Positions 41,198 to 49,337 of a stretch of DNA of 64,000 bases are shown in pieces. Below the pieces are notes generated by a model, which worked only from the letters and a program-made list of their open reading frames with translations, did not search any database and was not told the origin of the DNA. A program made the translations under genes and the position numbers. The DNA comes from Aquipseudomonas alcaligenes NBRC 14159 (lineage in GTDB: Bacteria > Pseudomonadota > Gammaproteobacteria > Pseudomonadales > Pseudomonadaceae), in contig NZ_BATI01000033.1 of the NCBI RefSeq assembly GCF_000467105.1, positions 22,699 to 86,698 on the forward strand. The letters run 5' to 3'. Position 1 is the first letter of the stretch. Every line of letters starts with the position of its first letter.

Positions 41198-41215
41198 ATG
41201 CATTCAACATGCCAA
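41198..41215 (-). promoter_or_regulatory. Sigma-54 promoter of pilA
   Basis: On the minus strand TTGGCATGTTGAATGCAT contains GG-N10-GC with good -24 and -12 elements (consensus TGGCACG-N4-TTGCA). The -12 element lies about 47 bp before the pilA ATG. PilR (61445-62785), with its sensor PilS, is the expected activator. Confidence 0.85.
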
Positions 41216-41381
41216 CCCTAAAAACCCGCGCAGGTTACGTGCACGCAAAGCCCGCGCCGCACCAAACAACGCAAACAGACACCTTGCGACACTTTTTGTC
41301 ACCCCGACAAGCTGAGTTTGGCAGCCCAGAGCAACTAGGCTATAAGGCACGAATATCTGCCCCCTGGCATGGATTCTACAG

Positions 41382-43085
41382 ATGAACGATGCGGTTTCCC
41401 TTTCTGGCCTGGCCCGCCAGGTGGCCCAAGCAGGCCTTCTCGATGAAAAAGGCGCGCAGCTGGCGCAAGTGCAAGCGACACGCAACAAACTGCCGCTCAT
41501 CACCTACTTGGTACAGAACAAGCTGGTCAAAGCTCGCGAACTCGCTGAGCTCGCTGCCGAACAGTTCGGCGTAGCTTTCTTCGACCTTGGAGCGCTGGAT
41601 AAGGAGGGGCAGCCTCGCGATCTGGTTACCGAGAAACTGATTCGCCAGCACCGAGCACTACCCCTCTGGCGACGAGGCAACAAACTCTACGTTGGCGTCT
41701 CCGACCCCAGCAATCATCAAGCGATCACCGACATCCAGTTCAGTACAGGTCTCAATACCGAAGGCGTTCTGGTTGACGATGACAAGCTAGGCGAGGCCAT
41801 CGAAAAGTTCTTCGACAATGCCGGCAGCGGCATAGATGACCTCGGCGACATGGACCTCGACGGCCTGGACGTAGAAGCGGTCGATGACGACAAACAGGAC
41901 GCCGGGCAGGGCAATGAGGCCGATGACGCCCCCGTTGTGCGCTTCGTCAACAAGATGCTACTGGACGCCATCAAGGGCGGCTCCTCCGACCTGCACTTCG
42001 AACCCTATGAGAAGGCCTATCGCGTGCGTTTTCGTACCGATGGCATCCTGCATGAAGTAGCCCGCCCTCCGATCCAGCTCTCCCCGCGCATTTCCGCACG
42101 CCTGAAAGTCATGGCCAGCCTGGATATCTCCGAGCGGCGTAAGCCGCAGGATGGTCGAATCAAGATGAAGATTTCCAAGACCAAGGCCATCGATTTTCGC
42201 GTCAACACCCTACCCACCCTGTGGGGCGAGAAGATCGTGATGCGGATTCTGGACCCCTCCAGCGCACAGATGGGCATTGACGCGCTCGGCTATGAGGAAT
42301 TCCAAAAGGAACTCTACCTGACAGCCCTCAAGCAGCCGCAGGGCATGATTCTGGTCACCGGCCCCACCGGTTCGGGCAAGACGGTATCCCTCTATACCGG
42401 CCTGAACATTCTCAACACCGTGGACGTGAATATCTCCACGGCAGAGGATCCGGTGGAGATCAACCTGGAGGGCATCAACCAAGTCAACGTCAACCCCAAA
42501 CAGGGCATGGACTTTTCTCAAGCGCTGCGCGCCTTCCTGCGTCAGGACCCCGACGTGATCATGGTCGGTGAGATTCGCGACCTGGAAACCGCCGAAATCG
42601 CCATCAAGGCTGCGCAAACCGGCCACATGGTAATGTCCACCCTGCACACCAACAGCGCCGCCGAAACCCTGACACGTCTGCGCAATATGGGCGTGCCCAG
42701 CTTCAATATCGCCACTTCGGTCAATCTGATTATCGCCCAGCGCCTGGCGCGCAAGCTCTGTTCCAGCTGCAAGAAGGAGGTCAACCTGCCTAAAGAAGCC
42801 CTTCTGGAGGAAGGCTTCACTGAGCAGGAGATCGGTACCTTCAAGGTCTACGGCCCGGTCGGCTGCGAAAACTGCAAGGGCGGTTACAAAGGCCGTGTAG
42901 GTATTTATGAAGTGGTTAAAAACACTCCATCGCTCCAGCGGATTATCATGGAAGACGGAAACTCCATCGATATCGCCGCACAGATGCGCAAGGACGGCTT
43001 CAACGACCTGCGCCGCTCCGGCCTGATCAAGGTAATCCAGGGCGTGACCAGCCTGGAAGAAGTCAACCGCGTGACCAAGGACTAA
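41382..43085 (+). CDS. pilB: Type IV pilus extension ATPase PilB
   Basis: 567 residues; a hexameric cytoplasmic motor that powers pilin polymerisation. The N-terminal MshEN-type domain (1-~150) begins SLSGLARQVAQAGLLDE and in relatives can bind c-di-GMP. The core has Walker A GPTGSGKT, Asp box, Walker B VIMVGEIRDLETAEIA, and the His box GHMVMSTLHTNSA. Zinc tetracysteine ligands are in CSSCKKE and CENCKGG. Length equals the P. aeruginosa protein within a residue or two. Ribosome-binding sequence before ATG 41382 is weak. pilC follows after 3 bp. Confidence 0.97.
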   Translation: MNDAVSLSGLARQVAQAGLLDEKGAQLAQVQATRNKLPLITYLVQNKLVKARELAELAAEQFGVAFFDLGALDKEGQPRDLVTEKLIRQHRALPLWRRGNKLYVGVSDPSNHQAITDIQFSTGLNTEGVLVDDDKLGEAIEKFFDNAGSGIDDLGDMDLDGLDVEAVDDDKQDAGQGNEADDAPVVRFVNKMLLDAIKGGSSDLHFEPYEKAYRVRFRTDGILHEVARPPIQLSPRISARLKVMASLDISERRKPQDGRIKMKISKTKAIDFRVNTLPTLWGEKIVMRILDPSSAQMGIDALGYEEFQKELYLTALKQPQGMILVTGPTGSGKTVSLYTGLNILNTVDVNISTAEDPVEINLEGINQVNVNPKQGMDFSQALRAFLRQDPDVIMVGEIRDLETAEIAIKAAQTGHMVMSTLHTNSAAETLTRLRNMGVPSFNIATSVNLIIAQRLARKLCSSCKKEVNLPKEALLEEGFTEQEIGTFKVYGPVGCENCKGGYKGRVGIYEVVKNTPSLQRIIMEDGNSIDIAAQMRKDGFNDLRRSGLIKVIQGVTSLEEVNRVTKD

Positions 43086-43088
43086 ACC

Positions 43089-44315
43089 ATGGCGGAAAAA
43101 GCAATAAAAACCAGCACCTTCGCCTGGGAAGGCACCGACCGGCGCGGATCCAAGATCAAGGGAGAGATGAACGGGCAAAATCCCGCCCTGGTGAAAGCAC
43201 AACTACGCAAACAGGGTATCAACCCGCTAAAGGTGCGCAAGAAAGCTCAGCCGCTTTTCGGCGGCAGCGGCGGCAAGATCAAGCCCATGGATATCGCCAT
43301 CTTCACTCGCCAGATGGCCACCATGATGAAGGCGGGCGTACCGCTCCTGCAGTCGTTTGACATCATCGGAGAAGGCTTGGAAAAACCGAGCATGCGCAAG
43401 CTGGTAGATGAGATCAAACAAGATGTTGCCGCCGGCAATAGCCTGGCAGCCTCACTGCGCAAGCGACCACTCTATTTCGATGACCTATATTGCAACCTAG
43501 TCGAATCCGGTGAGCAATCTGGCGCCCTCGAAACGTTGCTCGACAGGGTTGCGACCTATAAGGAAAAAACCGAAGCCTTAAAATCCAAAATCAAGAAGGC
43601 GATGAACTATCCAATCGCAGTTATTGTCGTGGCGCTAATTGTATCGGCCATTCTACTTATAAAAGTTGTACCGCAATTCCAGTCGGTTTTTGCCGGCTTC
43701 GGCGCAGAGCTTCCGGCATTCACCCTCATGGTAGTAGGCCTTTCCGAACTGCTTCAGGAGTGGTGGCTCGCTGTACTCTTGGTAATCGCCGCCACAATGT
43801 ATAGCCTTTCGGCCGTCTATAAACGCTCGGAAAAATTTCGCGACGGAGTAGACCGCGCAGTGTTAAAGGCTCCCATTATGGGAAAGATTGTCTATATGTC
43901 TTCGGTAGCTCGCTACGCCCGCACACTGGCAACCACTTTCGCAGCCGGTGTTCCACTGGTCGACGCGCTTGACTCAGTGGCCGGTGCAACTGGCAATGTG
44001 GTCTTTCGTACTGCGGTAAACAAAATCAAACAGGATGTTTCAACCGGTATGCAGCTCAACTTCTCGATGCGCAGCACCAACGTGTTTCCTGCTATGGCCT
44101 TGCAAATGACCGCAATCGGAGAGGAGTCTGGCGCACTGGACGAGATGCTGGATAAGGTAGCAACCTACTATGAGACCGAAGTGGACAATATGGTCGACGG
44201 CCTAACAGCACTGATGGAACCGATGATCATGGCCGTACTGGGCGTATTGGTTGGCGGCTTAGTGATTGCCATGTACCTGCCAATCTTCCAGATGGGCCAG
44301 GTCGTAGGCGGCTAA
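43089..44315 (+). CDS. pilC: Type IV pilus inner-membrane platform protein PilC
   Basis: 408 residues of the T2SF family. Two repeated cytoplasmic domains (IFTRQMATMMKAGVPLLQSFD and YARTLATTFAAGVPLVDALD) alternate with three membrane helices (about 175-195, 215-240, 378-400). It holds the PilB and PilT motors. The middle of the gene (about 43580-43900) is visibly lower in GC than pilD, continuing the compositional dip centred on pilA. Confidence 0.96.
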   Translation: MAEKAIKTSTFAWEGTDRRGSKIKGEMNGQNPALVKAQLRKQGINPLKVRKKAQPLFGGSGGKIKPMDIAIFTRQMATMMKAGVPLLQSFDIIGEGLEKPSMRKLVDEIKQDVAAGNSLAASLRKRPLYFDDLYCNLVESGEQSGALETLLDRVATYKEKTEALKSKIKKAMNYPIAVIVVALIVSAILLIKVVPQFQSVFAGFGAELPAFTLMVVGLSELLQEWWLAVLLVIAATMYSLSAVYKRSEKFRDGVDRAVLKAPIMGKIVYMSSVARYARTLATTFAAGVPLVDALDSVAGATGNVVFRTAVNKIKQDVSTGMQLNFSMRSTNVFPAMALQMTAIGEESGALDEMLDKVATYYETEVDNMVDGLTALMEPMIMAVLGVLVGGLVIAMYLPIFQMGQVVGG

Positions 44316-44318
44316 TCA

Positions 44319-45188
44319 ATGCAAATCGACCTCTTGGCCGGCAATTTGCCGGCCTTTGTTTTACTGGCCACGCTGCTCGGCCTCTTGGTCGGCAGCTTCC
44401 TCAACGTCGTCATCTACCGCCTGCCGGTGATGATGCAGCGCGACTGGCGCAAGCAGGCGCGGGAGATTCTCGAGCTGTCGGAAGAACCCGAGCAGGGCAC
44501 TTTCAATCTGGTGCTGCCAAACTCCTGCTGCCCCAACTGCGGCCACCAGATTCGCCCCTGGGAGAATATCCCGGTGCTCAGCTACCTGTTCCTGCGCGGC
44601 AAGTGCGCCGGCTGCAAGGCACCAATCAGCAAGCGCTACCCGCTGGTCGAGCTGGCCTGCGGCCTGCTGTCCGGTTATGTCGCCTTCCATTTCGGTTTTG
44701 GCTGGCAGGCGGCCGGCATGTTGCTGCTGACCTGGGGGCTGCTGGCGATGAGCATGATCGACTGCGATCACCAGCTGCTACCCGACGCCCTGGTGCTGCC
44801 ACTGCTGTGGCTGGGCCTGATCGGCAACCAGTTCGGCCTGTTCACCAGCCTCGAGGATGCGCTGTGGGGGGCCATCGCCGGCTACCTCAGCCTGTGGTCG
44901 GTGTACTGGCTGTTCAAGCTGCTGACCGGCAAGGAAGGCATGGGCTACGGCGACTTCAAGCTGCTGGCCATGCTCGGCGCCTGGGGTGGCTGGCAGGTGT
45001 TGCCGCTAACCATCCTGCTGTCGTCGCTGGTCGGTGCAGTACTCGGTGTGATCATGCTGCGCCTGCGCAACCAGGAAACCAGCACGCCCATCCCCTTCGG
45101 CCCCTATCTGGCCATTGCCGGCTGGATCGCACTGCTCTGGGGTGATCAAATAACCGCGACCTATCTGCAGTTCGCCGGTTTTAGATGA
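44319..45188 (+). CDS. pilD: Prepilin peptidase/N-methyltransferase PilD
   Basis: 289 residues; an inner-membrane aspartyl protease that cleaves and N-methylates PilA and the minor pilins and type II pseudopilins. The cytoplasmic zinc motif CPNCGHQ...CAGCKAP and the two catalytic aspartates (MIDCDHQLLPD and GYGDFK) are present, with about eight helices. The coaE start overlaps the stop by 4 bp (ATGA). Confidence 0.97.
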   Translation: MQIDLLAGNLPAFVLLATLLGLLVGSFLNVVIYRLPVMMQRDWRKQAREILELSEEPEQGTFNLVLPNSCCPNCGHQIRPWENIPVLSYLFLRGKCAGCKAPISKRYPLVELACGLLSGYVAFHFGFGWQAAGMLLLTWGLLAMSMIDCDHQLLPDALVLPLLWLGLIGNQFGLFTSLEDALWGAIAGYLSLWSVYWLFKLLTGKEGMGYGDFKLLAMLGAWGGWQVLPLTILLSSLVGAVLGVIMLRLRNQETSTPIPFGPYLAIAGWIALLWGDQITATYLQFAGFR

Positions 45189-45796
45189 GCAAACCCTGGA
45201 TTCTCGGCCTCACCGGAGGCATTGGCAGCGGCAAGAGCGCCGTGGCACAGCACTTTATCGACCTCGGCATTCACCTGGTGGATGCCGATCATGCCGCTCG
45301 CTGGGTGGTGGAGCCGGGGCGCCCGGCCCTGGCGAAGATTGCCGAACGCTTCGGCCCGCAGGTATTGCAGGCCGACGGCAGCCTGGATCGTACCGCCTTG
45401 CGCCAACTGGTTTTCCAGGATGAAGCGCAGCGCCGCTGGCTGGAAGGCCTGCTGCACCCGCTGATCTTCCAGGAAATCGCCCAGTACCTGGCTCGCGCCG
45501 AATCGCCCTATTCCATTCTGGTATCGCCGCTGCTGGTGGAGTCCGGCCAGCACCGCATCACCCAGCGAGTACTGGTAGTCGATGCCCCGGAGCATCTACA
45601 GCTGCAACGCAGCATGGCCCGCGACAACAGCTCCGAGGAGCAGATCCGCGCCATCCTCAAGGCACAGACCAGCCGCGAAGAGCGCCTGCGCCATGCCCAC
45701 GACGTACTGACCAACGACAAGGACCTGACCTGGCTGAAAGGCGAGGTCGAGCGCCTGCACCAGTTCTACCTGACCCTGCGCGGAGGCCAAGCATGA
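45185..45796 (+). CDS. coaE: Dephospho-CoA kinase
   Basis: 203 residues; phosphorylates dephospho-CoA in the last step of CoA synthesis. P-loop LTGGIGSGKSAVAQHF at the N-terminus, then VDADHAARWVVEPG and SPLLVESG with the DAPE motif, all of the CoaE family. It is coupled to pilD upstream and yacG downstream by 4-bp overlaps. Confidence 0.97.
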   Translation: MSKPWILGLTGGIGSGKSAVAQHFIDLGIHLVDADHAARWVVEPGRPALAKIAERFGPQVLQADGSLDRTALRQLVFQDEAQRRWLEGLLHPLIFQEIAQYLARAESPYSILVSPLLVESGQHRITQRVLVVDAPEHLQLQRSMARDNSSEEQIRAILKAQTSREERLRHAHDVLTNDKDLTWLKGEVERLHQFYLTLRGGQA

Positions 45797-45987
45797 GCGC
45801 CACTGTTGAATGCCCGACCTGCGGCGCGCCGGTCGAGTGGGGACCGCAAAGCCCCAACCGCCCCTTCTGCAGCGAGCGCTGCAAGCTGATCGACCTGGGT
45901 GCCTGGGCCTCCGAGGCACATGCGATTCCCGGCGACACGCTGGAGGACTCGCCCTTCTCCGGGGATCTGCCGCCGCGCGAGCACTAG
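45793..45987 (+). CDS. yacG: DNA gyrase inhibitor YacG (zinc-binding)
   Basis: 64 residues. Four zinc ligands in CPTCGAPVEW and FCSERCKLIDLGAWA, with the usual acidic C-terminal tail. E. coli YacG binds GyrB and protects against gyrase poisons. The order pilD-coaE-yacG is conserved in pseudomonads. Confidence 0.94.
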   Translation: MSATVECPTCGAPVEWGPQSPNRPFCSERCKLIDLGAWASEAHAIPGDTLEDSPFSGDLPPREH

Positions 45988-45990
45988 GGC

Positions 45991-46206
45991 TCAGGGCCGC
46001 ATAAAGGCGTAGTCGCGCTGTGGGTCGAGATTGTCGGCGAGAAACTGCAGCTCCTGCGCCAGGTCGGCCAATTCCCGCTCCAGGCGATTCAGCTCCACCG
46101 CCTCGCTGAGTAGTGCACGCAACGTCATCAAAGGGTCGAACCCCTGCGTTCGCGCCCGCTCAAGACTGCTTTCCAGTTCCTGCCGCGCCCATTGATGCAC
46201 ACCCAT
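45991..46206 (-). CDS. Small coiled-coil protein of unknown function
   Basis: 71 residues from ATG 46206 (MGVHQWARQELESSLERART), which has a purine-rich AGGGTGAGG before it; an earlier ATG at 46236 has none. The sequence is mostly helical and charged with a leucine-rich heptad region (SEAVELNRLERELADLAQELQFLADN, quoted in part: RLERELADLAQELQFLADN). A gene in this position is kept next to yacG in other Pseudomonas genomes as I recall, with no known role. It is convergent with yacG, 3 bp apart. Confidence 0.75.
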   Translation of the reverse strand: MGVHQWARQELESSLERARTQGFDPLMTLRALLSEAVELNRLERELADLAQELQFLADNLDPQRDYAFMRP

Positions 46207-46296
46207 GGCCTCACCCTCTGCAATTTTTTCCAGCATGAGGGCGTGGCGCTGGCGAATCTTGATCCAGATCAGGCCTGGCGCCGGGATAAATCCCGC

Positions 46297-46992
46297 TTAT
46301 GGCGGACCATCCGGACCGCCGTCCTTCCAGGGTGCAGACAGGTAGCGCGTACGATTGAAGGTTTCCAGCCAGTCCGGATAGAACACCACCAGGCCGGTGA
46401 CCAACATGCCGTTGATGAACGCCTCGGGAAACATCACCAGCCACAGGTAGCCGACGAAGTCGTCCAGCCACGGAGGCATGGCATACAGACCATCGTGCCA
46501 GAGCACTGCCAGACCGCCGAGCAGGCAGGCCAATGCCGCCAGCGCGGCCGGGAAGAAGCCGCAACAGAAGATATAGACGAACAGGTTGCGCGGTTGCCGC
46601 CGCTCCACCTGCAGTGCGCAGAACTCGGTGATGACAACCGGCACGACCACCAGCAGCATGCCGTTGACCCCCAGCGCGAACAGATCCAGGCGCCCCAGGG
46701 CGAGCAGGCCGAGCTGAGCGGCAAAGCCGCCAAGCACTGCCAGGGGCCAGTCGAGCAGCAGGGTAACGGCCGTCATGCCGATGAAGTGGAACGACAACCC
46801 CGAGGCGAAGTCGCGCCGCACCAGCCAGAGCAGAAACAGCGCCAGCACGGTACCGAACAGCAGATGCTGGCGGCGCTGATCGCTGAACAGCTCAAGCCAG
46901 GGCGAACGCCACAGCGCCCAGCCCAGGACAGCTGCATACAGCAGCCAGCCCAGCCACTGGCTGGTCGGCAGCAGCAGCTCGCTGGCGATCAC
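46297..46992 (-). CDS. Energy-coupling factor (CbiM-like) ABC transporter permease-type membrane protein
   Basis: 231 residues with about six helices; resembles the CbiM/NikM-type membrane component (FHFIGMTAVTLLLDWPLAVLG, PEAFINGMLVTGLVVFYP). CbiM proteins take part in Co2+ or Ni2+ uptake through ECF transporters, but no CbiN/CbiQ/CbiO partners adjoin here. The start is a GTG overlapping the upstream gene stop (GTGA). Alone, it may be a divergent metal permease; the substrate is not determined. Confidence 0.75.
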   Translation of the reverse strand: MIASELLLPTSQWLGWLLYAAVLGWALWRSPWLELFSDQRRQHLLFGTVLALFLLWLVRRDFASGLSFHFIGMTAVTLLLDWPLAVLGGFAAQLGLLALGRLDLFALGVNGMLLVVVPVVITEFCALQVERRQPRNLFVYIFCCGFFPAALAALACLLGGLAVLWHDGLYAMPPWLDDFVGYLWLVMFPEAFINGMLVTGLVVFYPDWLETFNRTRYLSAPWKDGGPDGPP

Positions 46993-47465
46993 TGCCCCAG
47001 CGCCTGCAAGGCCTGGCGCAATGCGCCGGCATCGGTGAACTGGCGCTGACCACGCAGCTCGCCGTTATCCAGGTCCAGCCAGAGCAGTTCGGCCTTCTTG
47101 CCCGGATAGCGACTGGCCACCCGCCCACTGCGGTCGAGCATGACGCGATAGCCATAATCACGCATGGCCGGCACGGCGAACAGGCTCGCGATGGGTGCCG
47201 GCATGCCGCTGATGTCGGCGAGGAACACCACCGAGTGGCGCTCGAGGTAATCGCCACCGAGCTCGGCCAGCGCCTCGTCCAGCAGCCCGGAGGCGTCCAT
47301 GCCGCGCGCGACCAGCAGCACGCGCAGGTCCGGCTCCAGGGTGTAGGGGCGGTCGAACTGATCGAGCAGCGTCCAGGGCGCCAGGCGAGTCGCCTCGCCC
47401 TGCGCCAGGGCAACGCCCATCCAGGTGATCAGCAGCGGCAAACAATACCAGCGCAGCAACCTCAT
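46989..47465 (-). CDS. Exported protein of unknown function, possible thioredoxin-like fold
   Basis: 158 residues. The signal peptide (LLRWYCLPLLITWMGVALA) is followed by a globular domain with APWTLLDQFDRPYTLEPDLR, resembling the start of AhpC/TSA-like domains, but without a CxxC motif; the mature part lacks cysteine. Some relatives are labelled FAD/FMN-containing dehydrogenase without support. It is coupled to the CbiM-like gene downstream (4-bp overlap) and is 3 bp after the GNAT gene, forming a three-gene leftward operon. Confidence 0.72.
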   Translation of the reverse strand: MRLLRWYCLPLLITWMGVALAQGEATRLAPWTLLDQFDRPYTLEPDLRVLLVARGMDASGLLDEALAELGGDYLERHSVVFLADISGMPAPIASLFAVPAMRDYGYRVMLDRSGRVASRYPGKKAELLWLDLDNGELRGQRQFTDAGALRQALQALGQ

Positions 47466-47468
47466 CGC

Positions 47469-47885
47469 TCAACTCCTCGTGGAAAAGACTTCGATATCAT
47501 CACGCGCCAGCCACTCGCCGCGCGCGCGCCAGAATGCCAGGGCCTCGGGCGCCGCCCCCAGCACGAACACATGGGACTTGCGCACCCCTTGCTCCGCCAG
47601 GCGCGCAAGCACCTCGGCCAGTAGCGCACTGGCCAGCCCGCGCCCGCGCCAGGCCGGCGCCACGACCAGATGGTGCAGATAGCCGCGTCGCCCATCGTGC
47701 CCCGTCAACAGGGAGGCAATCGGCCCGCCCTCGGCCTCCACCAGCAGGCTCAATCCGGGATTGCGCTCGAGATAGCGGCAGAAGGGCTCGTACTCATCCT
47801 CGGCGCGCAGCTGAATCCCCGGCACACTGCGCCAGAGGGTGAACAGAGCGGCGTGATCGGCAGGTGTAGCGGCGCGCATGAGCAT
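47469..47885 (-). CDS. GNAT-family N-acetyltransferase
   Basis: 138 residues. The acetyl-CoA-binding motif A is clear: LHHLVVAPAWRGRGLASALLAEVL with R/QxxGxG/A as RGRGLA; motif B region is GAAPEALAFWRARGEW. It transfers acetyl from acetyl-CoA to an unknown amine. ATG 47885 has GAGG 6 nt upstream. First gene of the leftward three-gene operon. Confidence 0.9.
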   Translation of the reverse strand: MLMRAATPADHAALFTLWRSVPGIQLRAEDEYEPFCRYLERNPGLSLLVEAEGGPIASLLTGHDGRRGYLHHLVVAPAWRGRGLASALLAEVLARLAEQGVRKSHVFVLGAAPEALAFWRARGEWLARDDIEVFSTRS

Positions 47886-47956
47886 GCAAAACCTCGCAAT
47901 GGCCGGCTCATCTTACACCGCAGCCGGCTCACCCGGCTTTACGCTATGCTGCCGCC

Positions 47957-48583
47957 ATGGACGACTCCGACTACCTGCGCCTGCTCACACGCCAGGCCGA
48001 AGAAGCCAACGCATTCCTCTCCAACGCCCGCAGATGGGAGCGTGAGCGCTGGGTCTGCCAGCGCCTGCTGACGGCCCTCAACGTGCGCCATCGACAGGAC
48101 GAATTCAGCACCGGACAGGAGCCCCCGGACGTATTGTTCCGCGACGCCAACTTCGAAGTCTTCTTCGTGCTCGACAAGGGCCGCCGCCTCAACGATGAAT
48201 GGAAGGAAGAACTCGAACGCCGGCGCAGCGCGCTGTCACTGAGCCAGTTGCTGCGCCGTGAAACGCGCCCCCGGCGTATTCCGGCCGTCGAACTGCAGGC
48301 GCGCCTGAGCCCTACCCTACGCAAAAAGGCGCACAACTATCGCGAACGCGGCCTCGACCTGGGCGACCTGGATCTGCTCGCCTATGTCAGCCTCAAGCGC
48401 GACGTGCTCGACCTCAACAGCCATTTCCCACCGCCCGGCGAATACCTGCGCCAGGGCTGGCGCTCGCTGTCGCTGGTCGGCCCCAACTACGCCCGGGTAC
48501 TCTTCGCCCACCGCGATGCCCCGGACTTCCTGCGCCACAGCCTCGGGCGCACCGTGCTGTTCGACGTCGGTATCGCCTTGTGA
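47957..48583 (+). CDS. DUF1780 family protein
   Basis: 208 residues, soluble, basic, without membrane segments (early ANAFLSNARRWERERWVCQR; central LLRRETRPRRIPAVELQARL). The family is largely confined to Pseudomonas and relatives; an endonuclease-like fold has been reported for a member as I recall, but no activity is proven. It overlaps the MOSC gene by 4 bp (GTGA), so the two are coupled. Confidence 0.78.
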   Translation: MDDSDYLRLLTRQAEEANAFLSNARRWERERWVCQRLLTALNVRHRQDEFSTGQEPPDVLFRDANFEVFFVLDKGRRLNDEWKEELERRRSALSLSQLLRRETRPRRIPAVELQARLSPTLRKKAHNYRERGLDLGDLDLLAYVSLKRDVLDLNSHFPPPGEYLRQGWRSLSLVGPNYARVLFAHRDAPDFLRHSLGRTVLFDVGIAL

Positions 48584-49062
48584 ACACGCTGCCGGAACTG
48601 CTCGCCGAGGTGCCACAACGCGGCCGCGTGCGCTGGCTCGGCGTGCGCCCGCAATCGCGCGAGGCCATGCTCGAACCCGAGGCCGTGGAGGCGCGCCGCG
48701 AAGCCGGACTGACCGGCGACCATGCCCGCCCCGGCCCGCGCAACGCGCGCCAGGTGACCCTGATCCAGTGGGAGCACCTGGCCGTGGTCAGCGCCCTGCT
48801 GGGCCGCGAGATCACCCCGGCAGACCTGCGCCGCAACATTGCGGTCAGCGGCATCAACCTGTTCAGCCTCAAGGGCCGGCGCTTCCGCATCGGCCGCGCG
48901 CTGCTGGAAACCACCGGCTGGTGCCAACCCTGCGCGCGCCTTGAACAGCGCCTCGGCCCCGGCACCTTCCAGGCCATGCGCGGGCATGGCGGCATCACTG
49001 CTAGGGTGATCGAGGGCGGCATCATTCGCCTGGACGATGAAGTGCGCGTTGAGCCGGCGTGA
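48580..49062 (+). CDS. MOSC-domain protein
   Basis: 160 residues. The MOSC core is visible (GLTGDHARPGPRNARQVTLIQ; LRRNIAVSGINLFSLKGRRF; GWCQPCARLEQRLGPG), including the conserved cysteine that in related proteins binds sulphur or molybdenum cofactor. It may move sulphur or handle molybdopterin, but the specific partner is unknown. GTG start at 48580. Confidence 0.88.
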   Translation: MNTLPELLAEVPQRGRVRWLGVRPQSREAMLEPEAVEARREAGLTGDHARPGPRNARQVTLIQWEHLAVVSALLGREITPADLRRNIAVSGINLFSLKGRRFRIGRALLETTGWCQPCARLEQRLGPGTFQAMRGHGGITARVIEGGIIRLDDEVRVEPA

Positions 49063-49103
49063 CCGGCGCGTCTAGAATGAGGGCATTCTTCGAGAGGATC
49101 GCC

Positions 49104-49277
49104 ATGTCCAGTCGCCTCAGCCCGGAAGACCAGCAGCGCGTCGAGCAGTACCTCAGCGCTCCGCAGCACCAGGTGCAACGCAAGCCGTTCCGCCCCTGGC
49201 TTCTCCTGCTGCTGGTGATCGCCGTGACGATCGGCCTCGGCCTGCTTTCCCGCCTGCTTGCCGGACTGGTGCTATGA
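49104..49277 (+). CDS. Small single-helix membrane protein (DUF3094-like)
   Basis: 57 residues from ATG 49104 with GAGAGGA upstream. The N-terminal half is hydrophilic (SSRLSPEDQQRVEQYLSAPQ); the C-terminal half is a transmembrane helix (WLLLLLVIAVTIGLGLLSRL). A frame open from 49059 adds no family-like residues. Short proteins of this layout occur before ndh in Pseudomonas. Function unknown. Confidence 0.78.
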   Translation: MSSRLSPEDQQRVEQYLSAPQHQVQRKPFRPWLLLLLVIAVTIGLGLLSRLLAGLVL

Positions 49278-49337
49278 GCTGCCTCGCGCTCGCCCATCCG
49301 GGCCTACCGCTTTCCTTAAGCCTTATGAGAAATCCCC

